Below the pieces are notes generated by a model that was not told the origin of the DNA, ran no database searches, and saw nothing but the letters and a program-made list of their open reading frames with translations. The translations under genes and the position numbers were made by a program. A DNA stretch of 64,000 bases from Rubrivivax benzoatilyticus JA2 = ATCC BAA-35 (lineage in GTDB: Bacteria; Pseudomonadota; Gammaproteobacteria; Burkholderiales; Burkholderiaceae_C): the NCBI RefSeq assembly GCF_000190375.1, contig NZ_AEWG01000113.1, positions 1 to 64,000 on the forward strand, in the 5' to 3' direction. Below, in pieces: positions 18,991 to 27,228 of the stretch (position 1 is the first letter of the stretch; every line of letters starts with the position of its first letter).

Positions 18991-19031
18991 AGTCTATGAC
19001 CCAGAGGCTAGACTTTGCTAGCTTCAGCTAG
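18991..19031. promoter_or_regulatory. AT-rich divergent promoter region with two inverted repeats
   Basis: Between the orphan ATPase and the CSD/DUF1294 gene lies an unusually AT-rich stretch. It carries AGTCTA-N12-TAGACT (18991-19014) and CTAGCT-N2-AGCTAG (19018-19031), both perfect. Either could be an operator for one or both divergent genes. The regulator is unknown. Confidence 0.4.
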
Positions 19032-19040
19032 ATCTCGGCC

Positions 19041-19673
19041 ATGGCTTCTTCCCTCATCCGTTTCGACGGCAAGCTCACCCGCTGGAACGACGACCGCGGC
19101 TTCGGGACCATCGAGTCCACCCAGGGCGGCAAACCGATCTTCATGCACATCTCGGAATGGCCCCGGGACGCGCCGCGGCCACGCGTCGACCAGCGGGTGT
19201 CGTTCGAGATCGAGCAGGGGCCCAAGGGCAAGCGGGCGACCAGGATCCAGCCGCTCGTGCCACGCCGAACAGCGGCACGCGCCGCGCGGCCGGGGCCGGC
19301 CGCCTGGGGCACGGCCACGCTGTTCGTGATCCCCGCCTTCCTGCTGCTGTACCTGGGCCTGTCGGTGCTCTGGCGGCTGCCGCTGTGGGTCGGCGGGCTG
19401 TACCTCGGCGCCAGCGTCGTCGCCTTCCTGGCCTACGCGCAGGACAAGTCGGCCGCCGAGCGCGGCGCCTGGCGCACGCCGGAGAGCACGCTGCACACGC
19501 TGGCGCTGCTCGGCGGCTGGCCGGGCGCGCTGCTGGCGCAGCAGTGGCTGCGCCACAAGTCGAGCAAGCCGGCCTTCCGCCGCGTGTTCTGGGCGACGGT
19601 GATGCTCAACGTGGCGGCGCTGGCGGTGCTCGGTTCGCCGCTGGGTGCGGCGCTCGCCGGCGCCGCAGGCTGA
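19041..19673 (+). CDS. Cold-shock domain plus DUF1294 membrane protein
   Basis: A 210-residue fusion. Residues 7-70 form a cold-shock OB-fold (GKLTRWNDDRGFGTIES with the RNP1-like segment, then IFMHISEWP as RNP2-like). Next come an Arg/Ala/Pro linker and a DUF1294 region with about four membrane helices (FVIPAFLLLYLGLSVLW, VGGLYLGASVVAFLAYA). This domain pairing is frequent in betaproteobacteria. It could tether nucleic-acid binding to the inner membrane, but no role is established. It is divergent from the orphan ATPase. Confidence 0.85.
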   Translation: MASSLIRFDGKLTRWNDDRGFGTIESTQGGKPIFMHISEWPRDAPRPRVDQRVSFEIEQGPKGKRATRIQPLVPRRTAARAARPGPAAWGTATLFVIPAFLLLYLGLSVLWRLPLWVGGLYLGASVVAFLAYAQDKSAAERGAWRTPESTLHTLALLGGWPGALLAQQWLRHKSSKPAFRRVFWATVMLNVAALAVLGSPLGAALAGAAG

Positions 19674-19683
19674 GCCGCAGCGC

Positions 19684-20692
<1,009 letters not shown>

Positions 20693-20703
<11 letters not shown>

Positions 20704-21631
20704 CGGCGGCTCCCTTCATCGTCGCCTTCACGCGCTGCTCGACGGCGTACTTCAGCACCAGCGTGACCAGCGCCAGCGCCGCGAGCAGCGACGCGACCGC
20801 GAACGCGGCGGCGAACTGGTATTCGTTGTAGAGGATCTCGATGTGCAGCGGCATCGTGTTCGTCTCGCCGCGGATGTGGCCGCTGACGACGCTGACCGCG
20901 CCGAACTCGCCCATCGCGCGGGCGTTGCAGAGGATCACGCCGTACAGCAGCGCCCACTTCACGTTGGGCAGCGTCACGCGACGGAAGATCTGCCAGCCGC
21001 CGGCCCCCAGCACACGCGCCGCCTCTTCCTGCTCGACGCCTTGCGCCTGCATCAGCGGGATCAGCTCGCGCGCGACGAAGGGGAAGGTGACGAAGACGGT
21101 GGCCAGCACGATGCCGGGCACGGCGAAGATGATCTTCAGGTCGTGGTCGCGCAGCCATTCGCCGAACCAGCCCTGCATGCCGAAGACGAGCACGTAGATC
21201 AGGCCGGCGATCACCGGGCTCACCGAGAACGGCAGGTCGATCAGCGTCAGCAGCAGGTTCTTGCCGCGGAAGTCGAACTTGGCGATGCACCAGGCCGCGG
21301 CGATGCCGAACACGAGGTTCAGCGGCACGCTGATCACCGCCGCCAGCAGCGTCAGCTTGACCGCCGACAGCGCGTCGGGCTCGACGATCGCCGCCATGTA
21401 GACCGCCCAGCCCTTCTTCAGCGCCTCGTGGAAGACGGTGGCCAGCGGCACGAACAGGAACAGCGTCAGGAACACCAGCGCGGTGCCGATCAGCAGCCGG
21501 CGCACCCAGGCCGGCTCCTCGGTAGGCCCCTGGCGGCGCTCGACGGCCGGGGCGGCCACCGGCCAGGGCTCCGTCTTGCGCCGCACGACGGCGCGCCAGC
21601 CGCCACGCAGCCGGGTCGTCGTCGTGTTCAT
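20693..21631 (-). CDS. cysW: Sulfate ABC transporter permease CysW
   Basis: A 312-residue inner-membrane permease with about six helices and the EAA-loop region [20 protein letters not shown] that docks onto CysA. The ending segment [20 protein letters not shown] is typical of CysW. The N-terminus has a longer cytoplasmic lead (about 45 residues) than usual. The ATG at 21631 directly abuts a 71-bp tandem repeat. Confidence 0.94.
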
Positions 21632-21770
21632 TGGGGCACCCTACGGCCTGCGGCCGGTCCCGCCAGGCGGGAATGAGCCCCGGACAAGTCCTGAGATCTC
21701 ATTGGGGCACCCTTCGGCCTGCGGCCGGTCCCGCCTGGCGGGAATGAGCCCCGGACAGGTCCTGAGGTCT
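21629..21770. repeat. 71-bp tandem duplication between cysT and cysW
   Basis: Two copies of a 71-bp unit (21629-21699 and 21700-21770) differ at only a few positions. Each holds a CCCGCC-A/T-GGCGGG hairpin and a CGGCCTGCGGCCG-type palindrome. Read in the gene direction, the first unit begins ATGA over the cysT stop, and the cysW start ATGAA follows the second, so each junction keeps an ATGA. The duplication pushes apart two genes that normally touch and may alter the CysT:CysW ratio (inference). Confidence 0.85.
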
Positions 21771-22606
21771 CATACCCCCCCCTGCCGCTTGCGCGCCCAG
21801 GCCTGCAGCGCGTTGATGACGAGCAGCAGCGCGAAGGACACGGTCAGCATCACCACCGCCACCGCGGTGGCGCCGGCGTAGTCGTACTGCTCGAGCTTGG
21901 TGATGATGATCAGCGGCGTGATCTCGCTGACCATCGGCATGTTGCCGGCGATGAAGATCACCGAGCCGTACTCGCCCAGCGCACGCGCGAAGGCCAGCGC
22001 GAAGCCGGTCAGCAGCGCCGGCATGACGATCGGCAGCACGACCCGGGTCGCCGTCTGCCAGCGTGTCGCGCCCAGCGTCGCGGCGGCTTCCTCGAACTCG
22101 CGGTTCACGTCCTCCAGCACCGGCTGCACGGTGCGCACGACGAAGGGCAGACCGATGAACACGAGCGCCACGAACACGCCCACCGGCGTGAACGCCACCT
22201 TGAACGGCAGCCACTGGCCGATGAGCCCGTTGCCGGCGTAGATCGCCGTCAGCGCGATGCCGGCGACCGCGGTCGGCAGCGCGAACGGCAGGTCCACCAG
22301 CGCGTCGACGAAACGCCGCCCCGGGAAGCGGTAGCGCACCAGCACCCAGGCCACCAGCATGCCGAACACGGCATTGACCAGCGCCGCCGCCAGCGAGGCG
22401 CCGAAGGTCAGCCGGTACGAGGCGACGACACGCGGCGACATCGTCGCCGCGACGAAGGCGTCCCAGCTCAGCGTCGCGGTCTTCAGGAAGGCCGCCGACA
22501 GCGGGATCAGCACGATCAGGCAGACGTAGAACAGCGCGAAGCCGAACGCGAGATCGAAGCCGGGCAGGACGGTGTGGCGGCGCAGCAGCGCGCGGGAGAA
22601 CGGCAT
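21770..22606 (-). CDS. cysT: Sulfate ABC transporter permease CysT (CysU)
   Basis: A 278-residue permease with about six helices. The EAA loop reads EEAAATLGATRWQTATRVVL, and FARALGEYGSVIFIAGNMP is the CysT signature. The ATG at 22606 follows GGAGGCCTG, so it is preferred over an in-frame start 81 bases upstream. It pairs with CysW to form the channel fed by Sbp. Confidence 0.94.
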   Translation of the reverse strand: MPFSRALLRRHTVLPGFDLAFGFALFYVCLIVLIPLSAAFLKTATLSWDAFVAATMSPRVVASYRLTFGASLAAALVNAVFGMLVAWVLVRYRFPGRRFVDALVDLPFALPTAVAGIALTAIYAGNGLIGQWLPFKVAFTPVGVFVALVFIGLPFVVRTVQPVLEDVNREFEEAAATLGATRWQTATRVVLPIVMPALLTGFALAFARALGEYGSVIFIAGNMPMVSEITPLIIITKLEQYDYAGATAVAVVMLTVSFALLLVINALQAWARKRQGGV

Positions 22607-22687
22607 CAGGCCTCCACGCGCCGTGCCGTTCGGCCGCGCTTCATCGGTTTGCTCATGCTGGCGAGGGGAATGCAAAGGCCGACGCAT

Positions 22688-22740
22688 CGTAGGCAGCGGC
22701 CGTGCGCGGCCTACGAAGCGTTTCGAGGATCGTTATGCGG
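22688..22740 (-). promoter_or_regulatory. Hairpin and 13-bp element between sbp and cysT
   Basis: A 7-bp stem hairpin (CGTAGGC/GCCTACG, 22688-22715) follows sbp without a T-run and could be an mRNA-processing or partial termination structure. Beside it (22728-22740, minus strand) is CCGCATAACGATC, identical at 12 of 13 bases to an element upstream of sbp (23870-23882). The shared element is a candidate CysB site. Confidence 0.45.
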
Positions 22741-22782
22741 CCGCCGTCTGTGCCTGCGCACGCCGGCGGCGGCCGGCGGCGG

Positions 22783-23796
22783 TCAGCGGCGCACGTAGAC
22801 CTGGTCGAAGGTGCCGCCGTCGCCGAAGTGGGTCTTCTGCGCCTTGGCCCAGCCGCCGAAGACCTGGTCGATCGTGAACAGCGTGACCTTGGGGAACTGG
22901 CCCGCGTACTTGGCCGCGACCTTCGCGTCGGTAGGCCGGTAGTAGTTCTGGCCGGCGAGGTCCTGGCCCTCGGGCGAGTACAGGTACTCGAGATAGGCCT
23001 GGGCGACGGCGCGTGTGCCCTTGCGGTCGACGACCTTGTCGACCACGGCCACCGGCGGCTCGGCCAGGATGGACAGCGAGGGCGCGACGATGTCGAACTT
23101 GTCCGGGCCCAGTTCCTTCAGCGCCAGCAGCGCCTCGTTCTCCCAGGCCAGCAGCACGTCGCCGACACCGCGTTCGACGAAGGTGGTGGTCGAGCCGCGG
23201 GCGCCGCTGTCGAGCACCGGCACGTTGGCGAGGACCTTGCCGACGAACTCCTGCGCCTTGGCCTCGGAGCCGTACTTCTTCAGCGCGTAGCCCCAGGCGG
23301 CGAGGTAGTTCCAGCGCGCGCCGCCGGAGGTCTTGGGGTTGGGCGTGATGACGCCGATGCCGGGCTTGGCCAGGTCGTCCCAGTCCTTGATGCCCTTCGG
23401 GTTGCCCTTGCGCACCAGGAACACGATGGTCGAGGTGTACGGCGCGCTGTTGTGCTTCAGGCGCTTCTGCCAGTCCGGCGCCAGCAGCCCGGCCTTGGCG
23501 GCGATCTCGTCGATGTCGTAGGCCAGCGCCAGCGTGACGACGTCGGCGTCCAGGCCGTCGATGACCGACCGCGCCTGCTTGCCCGAGCCGCCGTGCGACT
23601 GCTTGATCGTCACGTTGTCGCCGGTCCTGGCCTTCCAGTGCGCCGCGAACGCCTTGTTGAAGTCCTGGTAGAGCTCGCGCGTCGGGTCGTAGGAGACGTT
23701 CAGCAGCGTCACGTCCTTGGCCCAGGCGCCGGCGGTGGCGATGGCCAGCGTGGCGGCGGCCAGCGTGGCGCGCCAGGGGAAGCGGGTGGTGTTCAT
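22783..23796 (-). CDS. sbp: Periplasmic sulfate-binding protein Sbp
   Basis: A 337-residue solute-binding protein with signal peptide [18 protein letters not shown]... cleaved after GAWA. Sulfate-binding family blocks include [17 protein letters not shown] at the mature N-terminus, [18 protein letters not shown] and [18 protein letters not shown]. It delivers sulfate to CysTWA. It is the first gene of the leftward cluster; a 176-base spacer before cysT allows it to be expressed more strongly than the membrane genes. Confidence 0.95.
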   Translation of the reverse strand: MNTTRFPWRATLAAATLAIATAGAWAKDVTLLNVSYDPTRELYQDFNKAFAAHWKARTGDNVTIKQSHGGSGKQARSVIDGLDADVVTLALAYDIDEIAAKAGLLAPDWQKRLKHNSAPYTSTIVFLVRKGNPKGIKDWDDLAKPGIGVITPNPKTSGGARWNYLAAWGYALKKYGSEAKAQEFVGKVLANVPVLDSGARGSTTTFVERGVGDVLLAWENEALLALKELGPDKFDIVAPSLSILAEPPVAVVDKVVDRKGTRAVAQAYLEYLYSPEGQDLAGQNYYRPTDAKVAAKYAGQFPKVTLFTIDQVFGGWAKAQKTHFGDGGTFDQVYVRR

Positions 23797-23869
23797 GCGG
23801 GATCCGTTCGGTCGGGGATGCGATGCATGCTAGGAACGAGCAAGACGCCGAAGAACGAATGAAATCGCC

Positions 23870-23882
23870 GATCCTTATGCGG
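23870..23882 (-). promoter_or_regulatory. 13-bp element upstream of sbp (candidate CysB site)
   Basis: On the minus strand CCGCATAAGGATC lies 74 bases before the sbp start and recurs with one change upstream of cysT. A plausible promoter follows (TTCTTC, 17 bases, TAGCAT at 23827-23832), placing the element just upstream of -35, where a LysR-type activator would bind. Confidence 0.4.
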
Positions 23883-24011
23883 TTTGCGGCCACCCCGGGG
23901 CCCCGGCAGCCGGCTTGCGCGGCGTGAAGCGGCCGGGTGCGGCGGGCGGCTATGCTCGGCCGCCATGCCCCGCCCCGTCTTCGGCCCGCCTACCGTGCGC
24001 GGGTGCCCCCG

Positions 24012-24860
24012 ATGAGCCTGCCGCCCCCCGACTGGCCGCTGCGCGAGTTCAGCCGCTCGGTGCGCACCGGCGAGGTCGACTGGCACGTGCAGGTCGCCGG
24101 CCGCGGCCCGGTGATCCTGCTGCTGCACGGCTCCGGCGGCTCCTCGCACTCGTTCGCCGGCATGCTGCCGCACCTGGTGGCGCACGGCACCGTCGTCGCG
24201 CCCGACCTGCCGGGCCACGGCTTCACGACCGGCGCCCGTTTCGACGCGCTGACGCTGCCACGGCTGCGCGAGGCCATCGCGTCGCTGCTGCAGGCGCTGG
24301 AGCTGCCGCGCCCGGCGCTGGTGGCCGGGCACTCGGCCGGCGCCGCGCTGGCGCTGCGCTGGGCGCTGGACGCGCCGCGGCCACCGAAGGCGGTGCTGGG
24401 CTTCGCGCCGTCGCTGGTGCCGCCGCCGGCCTATTACATGCAGTGGATGGCGCCGCTGGTGCACCCGTTCGCGACCTCGGCGCCGGTGACCTCGATGCTG
24501 GCCTGGGCCGTGGGCCCCACCGGCATGCTCGACTGGCTGCTCGACTCCACCGGCAGCAAGCTGCCCGAGGCCGAACGCCGCCTCTACCGCACGCTGTTCG
24601 CGCAGCCGACCCACGTGCGCGGCGCGATGAGCTTCATGGCCGCCGCCGACCTGCCGTCGCTGCTGCCCGGCTGCGCCGCGCTGCCCTGCCCGACGGCCTT
24701 CGTGCTCGGCCGCGAAGACGGCTGGATCCGCGAGCGCCCGCTGCGCCGCGTGCTGCAGCGCCACCTGCCGCAGGCCGAGGTGCAGACCTGGCCCGGCGGC
24801 CATCTGCTGCACGAGCAGAGCCCCGAACGCGCCGCCCAGCGCCTCATCGAACTGCTCTGA
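24012..24860 (+). CDS. Alpha/beta hydrolase, BchO-like
   Basis: A 282-residue hydrolase with an HGSGGSSHSF oxyanion-hole region, nucleophile elbow GHSAGA (near residue 107), acid in GREDGW and histidine in GGHLLHE. The start, with DWPLREFSRS and VDWHVQVAGRGPVILLLHG, and VVAPDLPGHGFT resemble BchO, the hydrolase encoded with magnesium chelatase genes in bacteriochlorophyll clusters. No bch, crt or puf gene is present, so it may be an isolated BchO or a related esterase. TATGCT at 23951-23956 is a possible -10. Start 24012 was chosen because the longer in-frame starts precede or overlap that box. Confidence 0.65.
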   Translation: MSLPPPDWPLREFSRSVRTGEVDWHVQVAGRGPVILLLHGSGGSSHSFAGMLPHLVAHGTVVAPDLPGHGFTTGARFDALTLPRLREAIASLLQALELPRPALVAGHSAGAALALRWALDAPRPPKAVLGFAPSLVPPPAYYMQWMAPLVHPFATSAPVTSMLAWAVGPTGMLDWLLDSTGSKLPEAERRLYRTLFAQPTHVRGAMSFMAAADLPSLLPGCAALPCPTAFVLGREDGWIRERPLRRVLQRHLPQAEVQTWPGGHLLHEQSPERAAQRLIELL

Positions 24861-24882
24861 GCCGGCGGCATACTCGCCGCCG

Positions 24883-25527
24883 ATGACCGAATTCCTCTTC
24901 ATCCGCCACGGCGAGACCGACTGGAACCGCCAGCAGCGTTTCCAGGGCCGCATCGACGTGCCGCTCAACTCCACCGGCCGGCTGCAGGCCGAACGCCTCG
25001 CCGAGCGCCTGGCGCCGGAAGTGGTGGCCGCGCTCTACGCCAGCGACCTGACGCGGGCGATGCAGACCGCCGAGCCGCTGGCGCGCACCTGGAAGCTGGG
25101 CACGCGCCCTGAGCCCGGGCTGCGCGAGCAGGGCTTCGGCATCCTCGAAGGCCTGGACGTGCCGACGATCCGGCTGGAGCACGCCGAGCTCTGGGCGCGC
25201 TGGACCGAACGCCGCGCCGACTTCGCGCTGCCCGGCGGCGAGAGCGTGCGCGACTTCAGCGCCCGCGTGCTCGACGCCGTCGCCCGCCTGGCGAGGGTGC
25301 ACGTTGGCGAACGTGTCGCCGTCGTCACGCACGGCGGCGTGCTCGACATGCTGTGGCGCCATGCACGCGCCGAGCCGCTGGACGGCGCACGCGCCTGCCC
25401 GATCCCGAACACCGGCCTGAACCGCCTGCGCTGGCGCGACGGTGCGCTGGAGATCGAGACCTGGGGCGACGACGCCCACCTCGCCGACCTGCCGGGAACG
25501 GCGCCGGTCACGCCGCTGGCGCGCTGA
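24883..25527 (+). CDS. Histidine phosphatase family protein (GpmB/CobC-like)
   Basis: A 214-residue cytoplasmic phosphatase. Catalytic His9 lies in LFIRHGETDWN, with YASDLTRAMQTAEPLA and VAVVTHGGVLDML providing the second Arg/His set. The substrate is undetermined: family members act on phosphoglycerate-like sugars, alpha-ribazole phosphate or nucleotides. It starts 22 bases after the BchO-like gene and is probably co-transcribed. Confidence 0.88.
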   Translation: MTEFLFIRHGETDWNRQQRFQGRIDVPLNSTGRLQAERLAERLAPEVVAALYASDLTRAMQTAEPLARTWKLGTRPEPGLREQGFGILEGLDVPTIRLEHAELWARWTERRADFALPGGESVRDFSARVLDAVARLARVHVGERVAVVTHGGVLDMLWRHARAEPLDGARACPIPNTGLNRLRWRDGALEIETWGDDAHLADLPGTAPVTPLAR

Positions 25528-25539
25528 AGGCGCGCCGGA

Positions 25540-26547
25540 TCAGCCCGCCACCGGCTGGATCGTCGCCACCGGCTCGGGCGCCAGCAGCGAGCCGTCGCGC
25601 AGGCCACGCAACGTCGCCAGCGCCAGCCAGGCGATGACCAGCGAAGCCAGCGCCAGCGCCACCGGCGCGAACGCGGCCAGCGCACTGCCGGGCTCGGCCA
25701 GGCGCAGTGTCAGCGCAGCGAACGCCGCCAGCGGGAACGACAGCCCCCAGTGCGGCAGCGCGAACGGCAGCGCCGCGATGCGCCGCGCCTGCGTGCCGGC
25801 CCAGACGACGGCGAAGGCCGCCGCGCCCCAGCACATCCAGCCCAGCAGCGGCGAGGCGCCGAACTGCAGCGCCGACAGCCCGACGACCGCCGGCGGCGCC
25901 ACGAGGATGAAGGCCGTGGGCCGCAGCCGCTCGGGCCAGGGCCCGCGCAGCGCCACACGCGTGGCCAGCAGGCCGATGACCACCGGCCAGAACACCAGGC
26001 CGACGCCGAACTGCGCCGCCGACCATTCGACCCGCCCCAGCGGCACGCCGGCCAGCGGCGCCAGCACGTTGCCGACCACCGGGATCAGCATCGCCGGCGT
26101 GACGCCGGGCCACTGCAGGCCGCCGGACTGGGCGTCGTGCCACCAGTGCTGCAGCACCCAGGCGGTGACGACCAGCTGCCCCAGGCAGCCTGCCCACCAG
26201 ACGGCCTCGATCCAGCGCGCCGGGCCGAGCAGCGCGGTGGCCACCGTCGCCAGCAGGATCACGGCCACCGGCATCGCGGCGACGAAGGGGTAGCGCACCG
26301 GGTGGCGCCGGTCCTCGCGCCAGGCCTCGGGGTGGCGCGACAGGCGCAGCACGAAGGCCCCGGCCAGCGCAAGGAAGACGAGCCCGGCCAGCGCGCCCAG
26401 GGCCAGCGCGATCGCGCCGGCCATCTCGCCCATCAGCGGCACTGCGCGGTGCCAGGCGAGCGACAGGCCGCACAGGCCCATCACGGTGGTGAACCAGCCG
26501 GGGTGGAGGAACTTCAGCGCGTCGGGACGGGACATGCGTGGGGCCAT
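25540..26547 (-). CDS. TDT/SLAC1 family membrane transporter (TehA-like)
   Basis: A 335-residue integral membrane protein with about ten helices. The N-terminal PGWFTTVMGLCGLSLAWHRA is typical of tellurite-resistance/dicarboxylate (TDT) transporters related to the plant anion channel SLAC1. Further family segments are LIPVVGNVLAPLAGVPLG and LPHWGLSFPLAAFAA. It likely conducts anions such as chloride, nitrate or dicarboxylates. The start is uncertain between 26547 and 26535. It converges with the histidine phosphatase gene, 12 bases apart. Confidence 0.85.
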   Translation of the reverse strand: MAPRMSRPDALKFLHPGWFTTVMGLCGLSLAWHRAVPLMGEMAGAIALALGALAGLVFLALAGAFVLRLSRHPEAWREDRRHPVRYPFVAAMPVAVILLATVATALLGPARWIEAVWWAGCLGQLVVTAWVLQHWWHDAQSGGLQWPGVTPAMLIPVVGNVLAPLAGVPLGRVEWSAAQFGVGLVFWPVVIGLLATRVALRGPWPERLRPTAFILVAPPAVVGLSALQFGASPLLGWMCWGAAAFAVVWAGTQARRIAALPFALPHWGLSFPLAAFAALTLRLAEPGSALAAFAPVALALASLVIAWLALATLRGLRDGSLLAPEPVATIQPVAG

Positions 26548-26665
26548 GGGCAAACCGGCGCGCGCGGCAGGCGCGACGCCGGCCGGCCCCGCACGCGGCA
26601 GGGCCGGAGGTTCTTCGGTTCGAGAGCGGGCCGACAGGCGCCCGCGCGTGGCTTCGCCCGCGGGC

Positions 26666-26956
26666 TCAGCGCACCTTGGACAGCAGGTTCTGCACGTCGG
26701 CCAGCACCGCGGCGAGTTCGTCCTCGCGCGACTCGGCCAGCGACAGGCGCTGCTGCAGTTCCTGCTGCATGAAGCACACCGTCATGCGCACGTAGGTGCT
26801 GTCCAGCGCCTTGCGCACGGCCGACATCTGGCCGGCGATCTCGAGGCAGGGTTCACCTTCCTCGACCATGCGCTGGATGCCCCGCAACTGACCCTCGGCA
26901 CGCTTGAGGCGGTTCAGGATGTCGGTGCGGCTGGTGGTGTCGACGAGCGAGCTCAT
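26666..26956 (-). CDS. CsoR/RcnR/FrmR-family (DUF156) repressor, variant ligand site
   Basis: A 96-residue all-helical DNA-binding repressor. The family core LNRLKRAEGQLRGIQRMVEE and QMSAVRKALDS is clear. Cys37 aligns with the first ligand cysteine. The positions of CsoR's second ligands (+25 His, +29 Cys) are Phe62 and Glu66, while the only other cysteine is Cys61 (+24). It therefore has neither the Cu(I) CsoR triad, the CstR Cys pair, nor the FrmR histidine in the usual place. It is the last gene of the operon starting at 31571, so the operator at 31588 gives autoregulation. The start at 26956 skips 15 residues of a longer frame. Confidence 0.87.
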   Translation of the reverse strand: MSSLVDTTSRTDILNRLKRAEGQLRGIQRMVEEGEPCLEIAGQMSAVRKALDSTYVRMTVCFMQQELQQRLSLAESREDELAAVLADVQNLLSKVR

Positions 26957-27010
26957 GGGGCAGGGCTCCGGGGACGGGGCGGATGGATCGTGTACCCCCA
27001 TTGTCCTACC

Positions 27011-27226
27011 TCAAGCACGTTTGGTGACGGGGACGCCCAGCTTCTTCAGCACGATGCCCAGCGGGCAGACGTCGGTGAAGCCGAACTGGAACAGGTTCAG
27101 GCCGACGAAGGCGGTGAAGGCCAGCCACCATTCGCTGACGAACAGCGGGCTGGCCGGCGCGCCCAGCGCCAGCGAGATCAGGATGAAGCTGCCCGCGAAG
27201 ACGCGGATCAGGCGGTCGACGGTCAT
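27011..27226 (-). CDS. DUF2892 (YgaP-type) small membrane protein
   Basis: A 71-residue inner-membrane protein with two helices (IRVFAGSFILISLALG and WWLAFTAFVGLNLFQFGF) followed by CPLGIVLKKLGV, the DUF2892 hallmark with its single cysteine. In YgaP this domain is fused to a rhodanese and lies in sulfur metabolism; stand-alone copies often accompany CsoR-type repressors and efflux pumps. It sits 2 bases after the RND gene and 54 before the repressor gene, so it belongs to the same transcript. Confidence 0.9.
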   Translation of the reverse strand: MTVDRLIRVFAGSFILISLALGAPASPLFVSEWWLAFTAFVGLNLFQFGFTDVCPLGIVLKKLGVPVTKRA

Positions 27227-27228
27227 CG

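Noticed and set aside
21771-21785. ATACCCCCC run at the end of cysT as an operator
   Set aside because: A single half site inside the last codons of cysT, with no right arm.
26991-27000. TGTACCCCCA as a third CsoR-type operator just upstream of the repressor gene
   Set aside because: Only the left half (TACCCC) matches; the right arm GGTAT is missing, and the gene is already covered by the operon promoter.
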